From Phycisphaerae bacterium (GTDB lineage: Bacteria > Planctomycetota > Phycisphaerae > Sedimentisphaerales > Anaerobacaceae), in assembly GCA_030602845.1 (NCBI GenBank), contig JAUVYZ010000054.1, forward strand, positions 1-9,758: 9,758 bases of DNA, given 5' to 3'. This document shows positions 1-5,711 of this stretch, in pieces. The position numbers and the translations under genes were made by a program. Positions within the stretch are counted from its first letter, which is position 1, and each line of letters opens with the position of its first letter. The notes beneath the pieces were generated by a model, which was not told the DNA's origin, did not search any database, and saw nothing but the letters and a program-made list of their open reading frames with translations.

Positions 1-368
1 CTATCATTCCCACAAGTAACATAATCTCCAGCACCACCAAAGTACAATGCACCATCAATCTGACCGATTGTCCATACTGGATTTCCATAGACAGTTCCAT
101 GATTTCCGCCAACCGGGTCGTCTGCGTTGCCGTCCAGCTTCCAATGCGCCACCAGGCCTTCCCCCGACGAGTCCGCCTCCAGCCACTGCCCGGCAAAAAC
201 CAGCAGGTCCGGCAAATCGACTTCGCAGTTCCCACTCAAATCACCCAATGGGCAGACGGCCAACACAGAACCAGCCAGAGATATGGTTAACATTAGGGTC
301 AGCGCCCTTAGAAGTAGGCCGTTGACTTCTAACGAGGTGAGCAACGAGATTTTCATAAACCTGAGCAT
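1..368 (-). CDS. Secreted dockerin-like / LamG-domain protein, N-terminal part (partial)
   Basis: Reading the minus strand from an ATG at 368 gives 122 open codons that run off the left edge, so the C-terminus is missing. Residues 1-37 look like a signal peptide: a basic start, then a long hydrophobic stretch ending in GSVLA. Residues 42-64 (DLSGNCEVDLPDLLVFAG, then QWL) have the spacing of one dockerin-type calcium loop as seen in many Phycisphaerae exported proteins. From residue 71, LVAHWKLDGNADD and IGQIDGALYFGGAGDYV match the start of a LamG/concanavalin-A-like jelly roll. A second in-frame ATG lies at 356; I prefer 368 because AGGAAAG sits about 7 nt upstream. Inferred role: cell-surface or secreted binding protein, possibly for carbohydrate; the substrate cannot be read here. 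Residues 12-21 are encoded by a palindrome (308-332), which lengthens the signal peptide. Confidence 0.75.
   Translation of the reverse strand, partial: MLRFMKISLLTSLEVNGLLLRALTLMLTISLAGSVLAVCPLGDLSGNCEVDLPDLLVFAGQWLEADSSGEGLVAHWKLDGNADDPVGGNHGTVYGNPVWTIGQIDGALYFGGAGDYVTCGND
308..332. repeat. Palindromic element family 2, reduced copy in the signal-peptide coding region
   Basis: TTAGAAGT (308-315) and ACTTCTAA (325-332) form a perfect 8-bp inverted repeat around a 9-nt loop. The same arms occur in the peptidase gene at 8481-8489/8526-8534. On the coding (minus) strand the arms read as Ser-Leu-Glu-Val and Leu-Leu-Arg, in the same frame as the two peptidase copies (Leu-Glu-Val/Ile and Leu-Thr-Gly). 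The GC-rich outer ends are only partly conserved and the loop is much shorter, so relatedness is likely but not proven. Because the element is palindromic, its orientation is ambiguous. Confidence 0.5.
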
Positions 369-767
369 ATTCTACTTTCCTAAAGTCCCTGTAACCTGTG
401 GGCCTTAAAAAATAAAATCCTATAAATGAGCCATATTTATTTTAACACATATAAGATAGCTGAATCAATGCCTTTTTTCCTAAACTAACCCGACAAAGGT
501 ACTTTACAAAGTTTTTAGAGAATAAAAACACCGCTCAAGGCATATATGCCACATCAGGCCAGCTATGGTGGCTGCGATTGTCTAAAAACTTACGTATTGT
601 GCGAGTTTTCGAAATTACAATTTTTAGCCCAAAAATGCGGTTGTTTTTTGGCTTTTGCCCAAAGTTGTATAAAAAAACTTGCTTTAATTGGCTAAAAACC
701 AAGGTTGCCTTAAAAAACCCGCACAACGCGTTAAAAACTTATTGCAGATAGTTAAGTATCTGGAAGA
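369..767. other. AT-rich intergenic stretch without a convincing gene
   Basis: No open frame here looks like a protein. The part from about 505 to 745 is full of short A/T tracts with recurring words: CTAAAAAC or TTAAAAAC appears near 581, 691 and 731. TTTTTAGCC (621-629) is complementary to GGCTAAAAA (690-698). AGCCCAAAAA (626-635) can pair with TTTTTTGGCT (644-653), with one mismatch over an 8-nt loop. It may be a decayed repeat, an untranslated RNA or simple low-complexity DNA. The only coding candidate, 535-726 on the minus strand, would need a TTG start and resembles nothing I recognise. Confidence 0.5.
439..468 (-). promoter_or_regulatory. Possible sigma-70-type promoter for the dockerin-like gene
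   Basis: On the minus strand, TTGATT (463-468) and TAAAAT (439-444) are separated by 18 nt, about 70 nt upstream of the preferred start codon. The region is AT-rich, so chance matches are likely. This is a weak prediction from consensus only. Confidence 0.25.
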
Positions 768-820
768 TTGAGCTTGTCCTACGCTTGCTGTATCTTAAAT
801 GGTCTGCAAATTATTTGGCC

Positions 821-850
821 CGGGGTCAAAGGTTCGAATCTCGCCGCACT
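821..850 (+). other. tRNA T-arm-like fragment
   Basis: The plus strand has GGTTCGAATC (831-840), the consensus T-loop with flanking G53/C61. It is preceded by a GGGGTC variable-loop-like word and followed by a CGCACTC-type tail. The surrounding T-stem does not pair well (AAAGG against CTCGC) and no matching 5' half, D-arm or anticodon arm is evident upstream. I read it as a degraded tRNA 3' end or a chance T-loop match, not a working tRNA. Confidence 0.3.
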
Positions 851-887
851 CTTGCTGTGGCTAAGCATTGGGGCGCTTTGGAAAAAA

Positions 888-943
888 CGGAACCGATGGG
901 ATTCGAACCTACGACCAATGGATTATGAGTTCAACAGCAGCTC
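888..943 (-). pseudogene. tRNA-Met-like 3' portion (anticodon CAT), 5' half missing
   Basis: The minus strand reads GAGC, then an anticodon-type loop CTCATAA (CAT anticodon), a TGGTC variable loop, a T-arm with TTCGAAT and an acceptor-like CGGTTCCG. This order is that of the second part of a tRNA, most like an elongator tRNA-Met. The expected 5' acceptor strand (GGAACCG) and the left side of the D-arm are absent. The anticodon stem has two mismatches and the T-stem one. It is therefore a truncated tRNA relic. tRNA 3' portions left behind like this are typical of integration (att) sites, but no integrase is present in the window. Confidence 0.5.
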
Positions 944-1030
944 AAAGGTGGATGTCAGTTGCAAATGTTGTTGCAAATCGCTGGCTCGGATTAATCCATA
1001 ACATTCTTGATATCATCAACTCTATGTGCT

Positions 1031-1094
1031 TTACCCCGTTTGACTTGCAGAGATAATCACCGCTTTCACCTTGCAGAGATAGGAACCGGGGTAA
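1031..1094. repeat. Tandem 26-bp imperfect repeat enclosed by an inverted repeat
   Basis: CTTGCAGAGATA occurs at 1044-1055 and again at 1070-1081, exactly 26 bp apart. The pair is enclosed by TTACCCC (1031-1037) and GGGGTAA (1088-1094), a 7-bp inverted repeat extended by a GTT/AAC pairing with one bulge. It lies just downstream of the metallopeptidase stop codon on the minus strand. No U-run follows, so it is not a standard intrinsic terminator. Function unknown. Confidence 0.5.
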
Positions 1095-1113
1095 TGTATC
1101 ACCTGGCTAAGAA

Positions 1114-1806
1114 TTATTTAACTCTCCATAGCTTTTTTAGCAATTGATACATGTGCGGGTCGTGTTGCTGCAATTCAGAGCGAACAAAAGGATAAAAATC
1201 GTTGGTGCCAAAAAAGGCTTCGGTGGATTCGGCAAAATATTCCTGGTCGTTGTTCAACGCGTAAGAGCGTCTCGACCGCCCGTTGATATGCAGAACGGAT
1301 TCGTATCGCTTGCTCTCTACGGCTTTCTGGTAGGCCTTGCGGACTTCGGTGTTGTCGTACCCCAGAACACAATGGTGATAGGAATGAGCCAGTTCGTGCA
1401 TAACCATCCAGGGTTGATCGATGGTCCACTTGAGAAAATTTTCGGCGTTTGCTATCTCAACACTGCGCGCTTTCTCAGGATTGAAGTCATGGCTGCTCAG
1501 CCACTCCCTGCTCGGATGATAACACATGCACGGATGCCGTGGAGCCTTATACTCGACCCAGATCGGCACGCGGCGCAGTTCCTTCAGGGCCTCGTCGGGT
1601 ACCACACGAGTTATCTGATAAAGTTGGTGTTTCAACAGCTTCAATACGTCCTCTGCGAGCCGGGCGTGGTCGGACAATAGCTGGTTGTTAACGAGCACCT
1701 TCCAGCCCTCGATTTTTTGGACGGTATAGTCCGACGTCGGGGTGTATCGGTCCGAAGCAACACAAAAAATAGACAGTACAACACAAATCAACACAACTTT
1801 TTTCAT
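1114..1806 (-). CDS. Exported ATLF/M34-like zinc metallopeptidase
   Basis: A 230-residue protein. Residues 1-18 form a short signal peptide (MKK, hydrophobic core, CVASD). There is a Cys at 15, but the preceding Phe argues against a lipobox. The zinc site is HELAH at 137-141, with a second conserved acidic motif EYFAE at 189-193. This HExxH plus ExxxE arrangement matches anthrax lethal factor-like (M34/ATLF) gluzincins, where the first Glu of the second motif is the third zinc ligand. The rest (YHPSREWL near 97-103, NPEKARSVEIANAENF, NDFYPFVRSEL) resembles a small secreted peptidase family common in planctomycetes. The start is fixed by AGGAGG 9 nt upstream of ATG 1806. Longer versions of the frame would overlap ackA and lack the signal peptide. 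Translation is probably coupled to ackA. The substrate is unknown. Confidence 0.8.
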   Translation of the reverse strand: MKKVVLICVVLSIFCVASDRYTPTSDYTVQKIEGWKVLVNNQLLSDHARLAEDVLKLLKHQLYQITRVVPDEALKELRRVPIWVEYKAPRHPCMCYHPSREWLSSHDFNPEKARSVEIANAENFLKWTIDQPWMVMHELAHSYHHCVLGYDNTEVRKAYQKAVESKRYESVLHINGRSRRSYALNNDQEYFAESTEAFFGTNDFYPFVRSELQQHDPHMYQLLKKLWRVK

Positions 1807-1815
1807 CGGTGATTG

Positions 1816-1822
1816 CCTCCTA
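1816..1822 (-). promoter_or_regulatory. Shine-Dalgarno fused to the ackA stop codon
   Basis: The minus strand reads TTAGGAGG here: the ackA stop codon TAG is the beginning of a perfect AGGAGG ribosome binding site that lies 9 nt before the metallopeptidase ATG (1806). Terminating ribosomes would expose or occupy this site, which suggests translational coupling of the peptidase to acetate kinase. Confidence 0.75.
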
Positions 1823-3118
1823 ATATGCACGTTTGTTTGCAGGTTTTGAAAGAGGGGCAGTATGCTTATGGTTTTGCTTTGACATAATCGCCTGTTTCTC
1901 TCTGGTAAGCTCATAAGTGTCATTGGCAATAGCGGCTTGTTCATTTGTGGGAATGACAAAAACTTTGACTCTGCTGTCTTTGGTATTGATTTCAGCTTCT
2001 TTTGCCTGCACCTGCGGTTGCGCAGGCACAGGTGCTATCGCGGCCTGGTTTGCCGCCCGGTTAAGCTGAACACCTATCTGGGTTAGGCTGGTACATATCT
2101 GCTGACGCAAAAAGACAGCATTTTCCCCTATTCCACCCGTAAAGACCACAGCATCAACCTTATCCAGAACAGCGCAATATGCGCCGATGTACTTCTTGAT
2201 GCGGTAGCAGAAAATATCGATGGCCAGCTTTGCCCTGGTATTACCTTTTTTTGCGAGTTCTTCGAGGTTTCTAACATCATTCGAGACCCCTGATATTCCG
2301 AGCAGACCGCTTTTCTTATTGCAAAGGATTTTCAATGATTTTACATCATAGCCCTTATCAGCGAGATAAAAGAGTATCGCCGGGTCAAGGTCGCCGCAGC
2401 GTGTTCCCATTGGCACGCCTTCCAAAGGTGTAAATCCCATAGAGGTGTCAACTGACCTGCCCTGTTTTACGGCGGTAATGGAGCAGCCGTTTCCAAGATG
2501 GCAGGTAACGGCATTGATGTCGTATTTTCCTCTGCCCATTATGGCAGCAGCACGACGGGCAACATATCTGTGGGAAATTCCGTGGAAGCCGTACCTGCGA
2601 ACGCCGTATTTTTCATAAAGCTCATACGGCAAACCATACATGTAGGCGATTTTGGGGATGGTGGCATGAAATGCGGTATCGAAGCAGGCAACCTGTTTTG
2701 TGCCCGGGAGTTTGCGCTGTACAGCCTGGATGCCTGCGAGGTTGGGCGGATTATGGAGGGGAGCCAGGTCTGCAAACTTTTTAACTGAGGCAATTACCTT
2801 TTCGTCGATGATTACAGAACCGGTGAACTCTTCACCGCCGTGGACGACCCTGTGGCCAACGGCGCCAATTTCAGAAATGCCCTGTATGACTCCAACATCC
2901 CTGCTGGCAAGAGTCTTCAATATAAGTTCCATTGCCTTTTCCACGTCTTCGACCTTTGTTTGCGCGGTGTGGGTTTTGCTTTGAAAGAAGTGAGAGAGTT
3001 TCGAGGTCTCTTCTCCGATTCTTTCGACGACCCCCCTGGCCAGAACCTCCGCCTGGGGCATCTGGTATAAGTGATACTTTACCGAGGAACTTCCTGCATT
3101 GATTACGAGTACTTTCAT
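1820..3118 (-). CDS. ackA: Acetate kinase
   Basis: Catalyses acetyl-phosphate + ADP = acetate + ATP in the cytoplasm, paired with Pta. From ATG 3118 the protein has 432 residues and starts MKVLVINAGSSSVKY, the family N-terminus. Other family motifs: GHRVVHGGEEF (Arg90), CFDTAFH (Asp147), YGFHGISHRYVARR (His179), HLGNGCS, GVPMGTRCGDLDP (Arg240), FTGGIGENAVF and VIPTNE. An ATG 9 nt upstream is in frame, but the canonical family start and the SD (AAGGA) fit ATG 3118 about as well. The protein is longer than the usual 400 or so residues for two reasons. A Pro/Gln-rich insertion at about 362-372 is encoded by a palindrome (2004-2035), and there is a basic 20-residue tail after the usual C-terminus. 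It lies 59 nt downstream of pta and is probably cotranscribed with it. Confidence 0.96.
   Translation of the reverse strand: MKVLVINAGSSSVKYHLYQMPQAEVLARGVVERIGEETSKLSHFFQSKTHTAQTKVEDVEKAMELILKTLASRDVGVIQGISEIGAVGHRVVHGGEEFTGSVIIDEKVIASVKKFADLAPLHNPPNLAGIQAVQRKLPGTKQVACFDTAFHATIPKIAYMYGLPYELYEKYGVRRYGFHGISHRYVARRAAAIMGRGKYDINAVTCHLGNGCSITAVKQGRSVDTSMGFTPLEGVPMGTRCGDLDPAILFYLADKGYDVKSLKILCNKKSGLLGISGVSNDVRNLEELAKKGNTRAKLAIDIFCYRIKKYIGAYCAVLDKVDAVVFTGGIGENAVFLRQQICTSLTQIGVQLNRAANQAAIAPVPAQPQVQAKEAEINTKDSRVKVFVIPTNEQAAIANDTYELTREKQAIMSKQNHKHTAPLSKPANKRAY
2004..2035. repeat. Palindromic insertion inside ackA (family 3)
   Basis: CCTGCG (2011-2016) and CGCAGG (2021-2026) pair around a GTTG loop. 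Alternatively GCACCTG (2008-2014) pairs with CAGGTGC (2029-2035), and GCCTG (2004-2008) with CAGGC (2023-2027). The element encodes the Pro/Gln/Val/Ala-rich stretch at AckA residues 362-372. That is where the conserved C-terminal region of acetate kinases normally has a short loop before the TxDSxVKV segment. Length and composition suggest an in-frame insertion. No second copy is recognised in this window. Confidence 0.5.
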
Positions 3119-3177
3119 TATCAGCATTATCCTTTCTATATATGCTGTTTTTGCTGCTTTCGTATGGTACTTGTTTT

Positions 3178-4197
3178 CTACACCAATTGCACTAAAGTTA
3201 ATATCACCGCTGAAATTATGTCATCTACGCTTGCTCCTCTTGAAAGGTCTGTTATAGGTTTTGCAAATCCCTGCAGGAACGGTCCGATGGCCCGGGCGTC
3301 GGCCGTATATTGCGTGAGTTTGTAGGCAATGTTTCCTGAATTAAGGTCGGGGAAAATGATAACATTTGCCTTTCCTGCCACGGTACTTTCATCCTTAACT
3401 TTCTTAGCGGCCACTCTCGGAACTATAGCCGCGTCCGCCTGGAATTCGCCGTCAATAGCCAGTTCAGGCTCGCGAGCCCGTGCTATTTTGAGAGCTTCTT
3501 TGACTTTATCCACACCTGGGCTGGAAGCACTGCCCTTGGTGGAGAATGAAAGCAGAGCCACACGCGGCTCGGCGCCGAGAATTCTCCTTGCGCTCGCGGC
3601 CGAAGCTAATGCTATATCTGCGAGTTGTTCGGCAGTGGGGTTGATGTTGATGGCGCAGTCGGCATAAATGAAGGGTTTGTCCTTTTCGCCGAGAAAGTTG
3701 GGAATAACCATAAGAAAGCAGCTGGAAGGAGTTTTGATTCCGGGGATTAATCCTATGGTTAAGACGCCGGCCTGAATAACGGTTGCGGTTGCGCTGGCAA
3801 CACCACCGACGGTGGTATCAGCATCGCCGCAAGCCACCATCATGCCTGCGTAAAACATCGGCTTGACGACTATGTGTCTTGCCACGGCGACAGAGATACC
3901 ATCTCTTCGGCGACTGTATATTTCAGCATAAACGTCGAGCTTATCACTTTTTTTCGGGTTTATGGTTCTGATACCATCGAGATTGCCTCCGCTCTTGCTT
4001 TCGCAAGAAAGCGCGGAGGCTTTTTCAATCGCCGCTTCGACCTGTTCAGGTTTTCCGAGCACAATTGGCTGTGCAATATCCTCGTCTTTGAGTCTTCGGG
4101 CGGCCCGAATTATTCGCTCGTCTCTACCCTCCGGTAAAACGACTGATAGATTTTTCCCCCTTACCTTCTCCTTAAAACTGCTTATAATGTCCATCAT
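3178..4197 (-). CDS. pta: Phosphate acetyltransferase
   Basis: Converts acetyl-CoA + phosphate to acetyl-phosphate + CoA, upstream of AckA. The 339-residue product is the short, single-domain Pta type (PTA_PTB family). It starts with VVLPEGRDERIIRAA, has YAGMMVACGDADTTVGG in the middle, and has the typical C-terminal half (EFQADAAIVP, ANVIIFPDLNSGNIAYKL, GPFLQGFAKPITDLSRG). No clear SD precedes the two adjacent ATG codons (4197, 4194); the leader has repeated TTTGAGTTT words instead. Residues 60-71 (ASALSCESKSGG) lie between the usual helix and the LDGIRTINP segment and are encoded by a 36-bp palindromic element also found in the divergent aconitase X gene. Related Ptas normally have a two- or three-residue loop here, so about ten residues look inserted in a surface region. 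First gene of pta-ackA-peptidase. Confidence 0.95.
   Translation of the reverse strand: MMDIISSFKEKVRGKNLSVVLPEGRDERIIRAARRLKDEDIAQPIVLGKPEQVEAAIEKASALSCESKSGGNLDGIRTINPKKSDKLDVYAEIYSRRRDGISVAVARHIVVKPMFYAGMMVACGDADTTVGGVASATATVIQAGVLTIGLIPGIKTPSSCFLMVIPNFLGEKDKPFIYADCAININPTAEQLADIALASAASARRILGAEPRVALLSFSTKGSASSPGVDKVKEALKIARAREPELAIDGEFQADAAIVPRVAAKKVKDESTVAGKANVIIFPDLNSGNIAYKLTQYTADARAIGPFLQGFAKPITDLSRGASVDDIISAVILTLVQLV
3985..4020 (-). repeat. 36-bp palindromic element family 1, copy in pta
   Basis: On the coding strand the 36 bases form an outer 8-bp stem (GCCTCCGC with GCGGAGGC), a 4-nt bulge, an inner 6-bp stem (TCTTGC with GCAAGA) and a GAAA tetraloop. It differs from the copy at 4962-4997 at three positions. 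Two of these are the partners of one base pair (T-A here, C-G there); the third is in the bulge. It is read in frame as ASALSCESKSGG. All six frames of the 36 bases are free of stop codons and the length is a multiple of three. Confidence 0.92.
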
Positions 4198-4280
4198 TAA
4201 AACTCAAAACTCAAAGCTAAAAAATCAAAACTAATGTTAATCTACCAGAGCCGGCTCGAAAATGCAAACCGGAAGAAAAA

Positions 4281-4295
4281 TCTGGAAGTTCCAGA
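4281..4295. promoter_or_regulatory. Candidate operator, perfect 15-bp inverted repeat
   Basis: TCTGGAA and TTCCAGA are perfect mirror arms around a single G. Symmetric arms of this size, placed in a divergent promoter region next to a possible -10 (4311-4316), are typical of dimeric regulator binding sites. No regulator gene lies in the window and the family cannot be named. Confidence 0.4.
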
Positions 4296-4340
4296 CTGTT
4301 TGAATTATCATATAACATTACAAGAAAAGTCGTGTTAGCA

Positions 4341-4369
4341 CCCATAGGTTTTGCAAACCCGAACATGGG
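4341..4369 (+). promoter_or_regulatory. Leader hairpin upstream of the aconitase X operon
   Basis: CCCAT (4341-4345) pairs with ATGGG (4365-4369), and inside it GGTTT (4347-4351) pairs with AAACC (4355-4359) around TGC. The hairpin ends 25 nt before the start codon and just ahead of the AGGA ribosome binding site, so it could influence translation or mRNA stability. No known riboswitch class is recognised. Confidence 0.35.
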
Positions 4370-4394
4370 AGCGTTTGAGTGAATAGGAAATATA

Positions 4395-5711
4395 ATGTCA
4401 GTAAAGTTGAGCAGGCGGGATAAGCAGCTTCTGGATGGTCAACAGGGCAAAGCGGCGCAGATGGCAATGCGCATCCTGGTAAGAATGGCTGATGTTGACG
4501 CCGCCGCCGAAATGATGGATGTGAGCCAGGCCCATATAGATGGTTGTGGCCTGCTCAGTGAAGCTGGTTTGGAATTTGCTGAGACCCTCGCAGCAAAAGG
4601 AGCAAGAGTTTCCATCCCCACGACCTTGAATATGGGGCCGCTCGACCTTCAGAACTGGAGACAATTTGGAGTAGATGAAGACTTTGCCGCCAAAGCCATC
4701 AGGCAGGCCAAGGCTTATACAGATATGGGATGTATCCCTACCTGGACGTGTGCTCCTTATCAGAGCTACCTGACGCCGCGGTTCGGCCAGCAAATTGCCT
4801 GGGGCGAATCGAATGCTATCTGCTATGCCAATTCGGTTCTGGGGGCGAGGACCAATAGATATGGAGACTATATAGACATTTGTGCTGCCATAACAGGCAG
4901 GGTCCCTAAGTGCGGCCTTCATTTGAAACAAAACCGCAAGGGGCAAATTCTTCTTCGGCTGGCCCCCGCGTTTTCTTGCGAAAGCAAGAGCGGGGGCATC
5001 ATCCAGAGTAATGCTTTCTATGCGATATTGGGCCATCTTATAGGCACGCTGGCTGAGGATAAAATTCCTGTTATCGAGGGGTTCCCTGTCGAGGCGTCCA
5101 GTGACCAACTGAAGGCTTTGTGTGCGGCGGCAGCTTCTTCGGGGTCAGTGGCTCTTTTTCACGCAGTCGGCGTGACTCCGGAAGCGAATACCCTGGAGGA
5201 AGCCTTCCAGGGCGAGAAACCGGAGCGCATCATCAATATCCGTCCTTCTGATTTGCGCAAATCCTGCTCCGACTTGTCCACGGCCAAGGAAGGAGCTGAC
5301 CTTGATTTGGTCGTGTTGGGTTGTCCTCATTTTTCCTTCGACGAGTTTCGTGAACTGGCCAACCTTATACGAGCGGAGACCGAAAAAGACAAAACACTTT
5401 CCGGCAGGTTGTCGAGCCGGATTAAGTTCGTTGTTATTTCCTGCCAAACATCTTATGCCCTGCTGCAAAGAAGCGAGCTTCTCGATGTACTAACTGACTT
5501 TGGCATCGAGATCACCCTTGACACCTGCGTTTTTCATACACCGATGGTCTCTCCGGATACAGAGGTAATTATGACCAATTCAGGAAAGTGTGCCTACTAT
5601 GCGCCGGGTGAGCTGGGCGTACAGGTTGCTTTTGGGACTATGGCCGAATGTGTAGACTCTGCTGTCAAGGGGCGTGTATGCCGAAAGGAGATATTGTGGA
5701 AAGAATCCTGA
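4395..5711 (+). CDS. Aconitase X large (catalytic) subunit, probable cis-3-hydroxy-L-proline dehydratase
   Basis: A 438-residue protein of the AcnX catalytic family (formerly DUF521). Supporting motifs: DVSQAHIDGC near 42-51, PTTLNMGPLD at 75-84, CIPTWTCAPY (Cys113, Cys119), GESNAICYANSVLGARTNRYGD (137-158), NAFYAILGHLIG, VLGCPHFSFDE (Cys310) and DTCVFHTPM (Cys378). Cys51, Cys113, Cys310 and Cys378 are candidates for iron-sulfur or active-site roles. Bacterial AcnX enzymes with known activity dehydrate cis-3-hydroxy-L-proline to pyrroline-2-carboxylate; archaeal ones use phosphomevalonate. The nearby OCD-family reductase favours the first role. AGGA lies 6 nt before ATG 4395. Residues 190-201 (APAFSCESKSGG) come from a palindromic element and interrupt the link between the ILL strand and the conserved NAFY helix. 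First gene of a three-gene operon; its end overlaps the small subunit by 34 nt. Confidence 0.9.
   Translation: MSVKLSRRDKQLLDGQQGKAAQMAMRILVRMADVDAAAEMMDVSQAHIDGCGLLSEAGLEFAETLAAKGARVSIPTTLNMGPLDLQNWRQFGVDEDFAAKAIRQAKAYTDMGCIPTWTCAPYQSYLTPRFGQQIAWGESNAICYANSVLGARTNRYGDYIDICAAITGRVPKCGLHLKQNRKGQILLRLAPAFSCESKSGGIIQSNAFYAILGHLIGTLAEDKIPVIEGFPVEASSDQLKALCAAAASSGSVALFHAVGVTPEANTLEEAFQGEKPERIINIRPSDLRKSCSDLSTAKEGADLDLVVLGCPHFSFDEFRELANLIRAETEKDKTLSGRLSSRIKFVVISCQTSYALLQRSELLDVLTDFGIEITLDTCVFHTPMVSPDTEVIMTNSGKCAYYAPGELGVQVAFGTMAECVDSAVKGRVCRKEILWKES
4962..4997 (+). repeat. 36-bp palindromic element family 1, copy in the aconitase X gene
   Basis: The outer stem GCCCCCGC/GCGGGGGC, bulge GTTT, inner stem TCTTGC/GCAAGA and GAAA loop match the pta copy in 33 of 36 positions. 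It is in the same orientation relative to its host gene and is read in the same frame (APAFSCESKSGG). Similarity stops sharply at both ends, so 36 bp is the apparent unit. All six frames are stop-free. Confidence 0.92.

Larger units (their letters stand above)
4198..4394. promoter_or_regulatory. Divergent promoter region between pta and the aconitase X operon
   Basis: This 197-bp gap must hold promoters for both directions. Near pta the DNA has repeated AAACTCAAA-type words (4199-4216). GAGCCGGCTC (4248-4257) is a perfect 10-bp palindrome and TCTGGAA-G-TTCCAGA (4281-4295) a perfect 7-bp inverted repeat. CATATAAC (4309-4316) could serve as a -10 for the plus strand and GATAAT on the opposite strand of about 4303-4308 for the minus strand. 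Neither has a good -35, which would fit activator-dependent promoters. Promoter positions are guesses. Confidence 0.4.

Noticed and set aside
535..726. 63-codon minus-strand frame
   Set aside because: It needs a TTG start, is rich in Lys/Asn/Phe as expected from AT-rich non-coding DNA, and has no recognisable family or ribosome binding site.
768..1056. Two plus-strand open frames of 62-77 codons
   Set aside because: They read through the antisense of the tRNA-like fragments, giving the familiar false peptide of the GIRTYD type, and have no ribosome binding site or recognisable domain.
1044..1081. Possible CRISPR-like repeat
   Set aside because: There are only two 12-bp words with a 14-bp gap and no cas gene; far too small for an array.
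1144..1680. 178-codon plus-strand frame
   Set aside because: It lies opposite the metallopeptidase, whose zinc motifs and signal peptide leave no doubt about the coding strand.
1807..1959. Longer N-terminus for the metallopeptidase overlapping ackA
   Set aside because: The extension is out of frame with ackA, lacks a signal peptide and a ribosome binding site, and the AGGAGG before ATG 1806 is decisive.
2261..2290. Another TTCTAAC word in ackA as a family 2 element
   Set aside because: No complementary TTAGAA arm lies nearby and the encoded residues belong to the conserved acetate kinase sequence.
4398..5108. 236-codon minus-strand frame opposite the aconitase X gene
   Set aside because: It is a shadow of the conserved enzyme; the reverse reading of the palindrome (LAFARKRGG) recurs only because the DNA element is shared.
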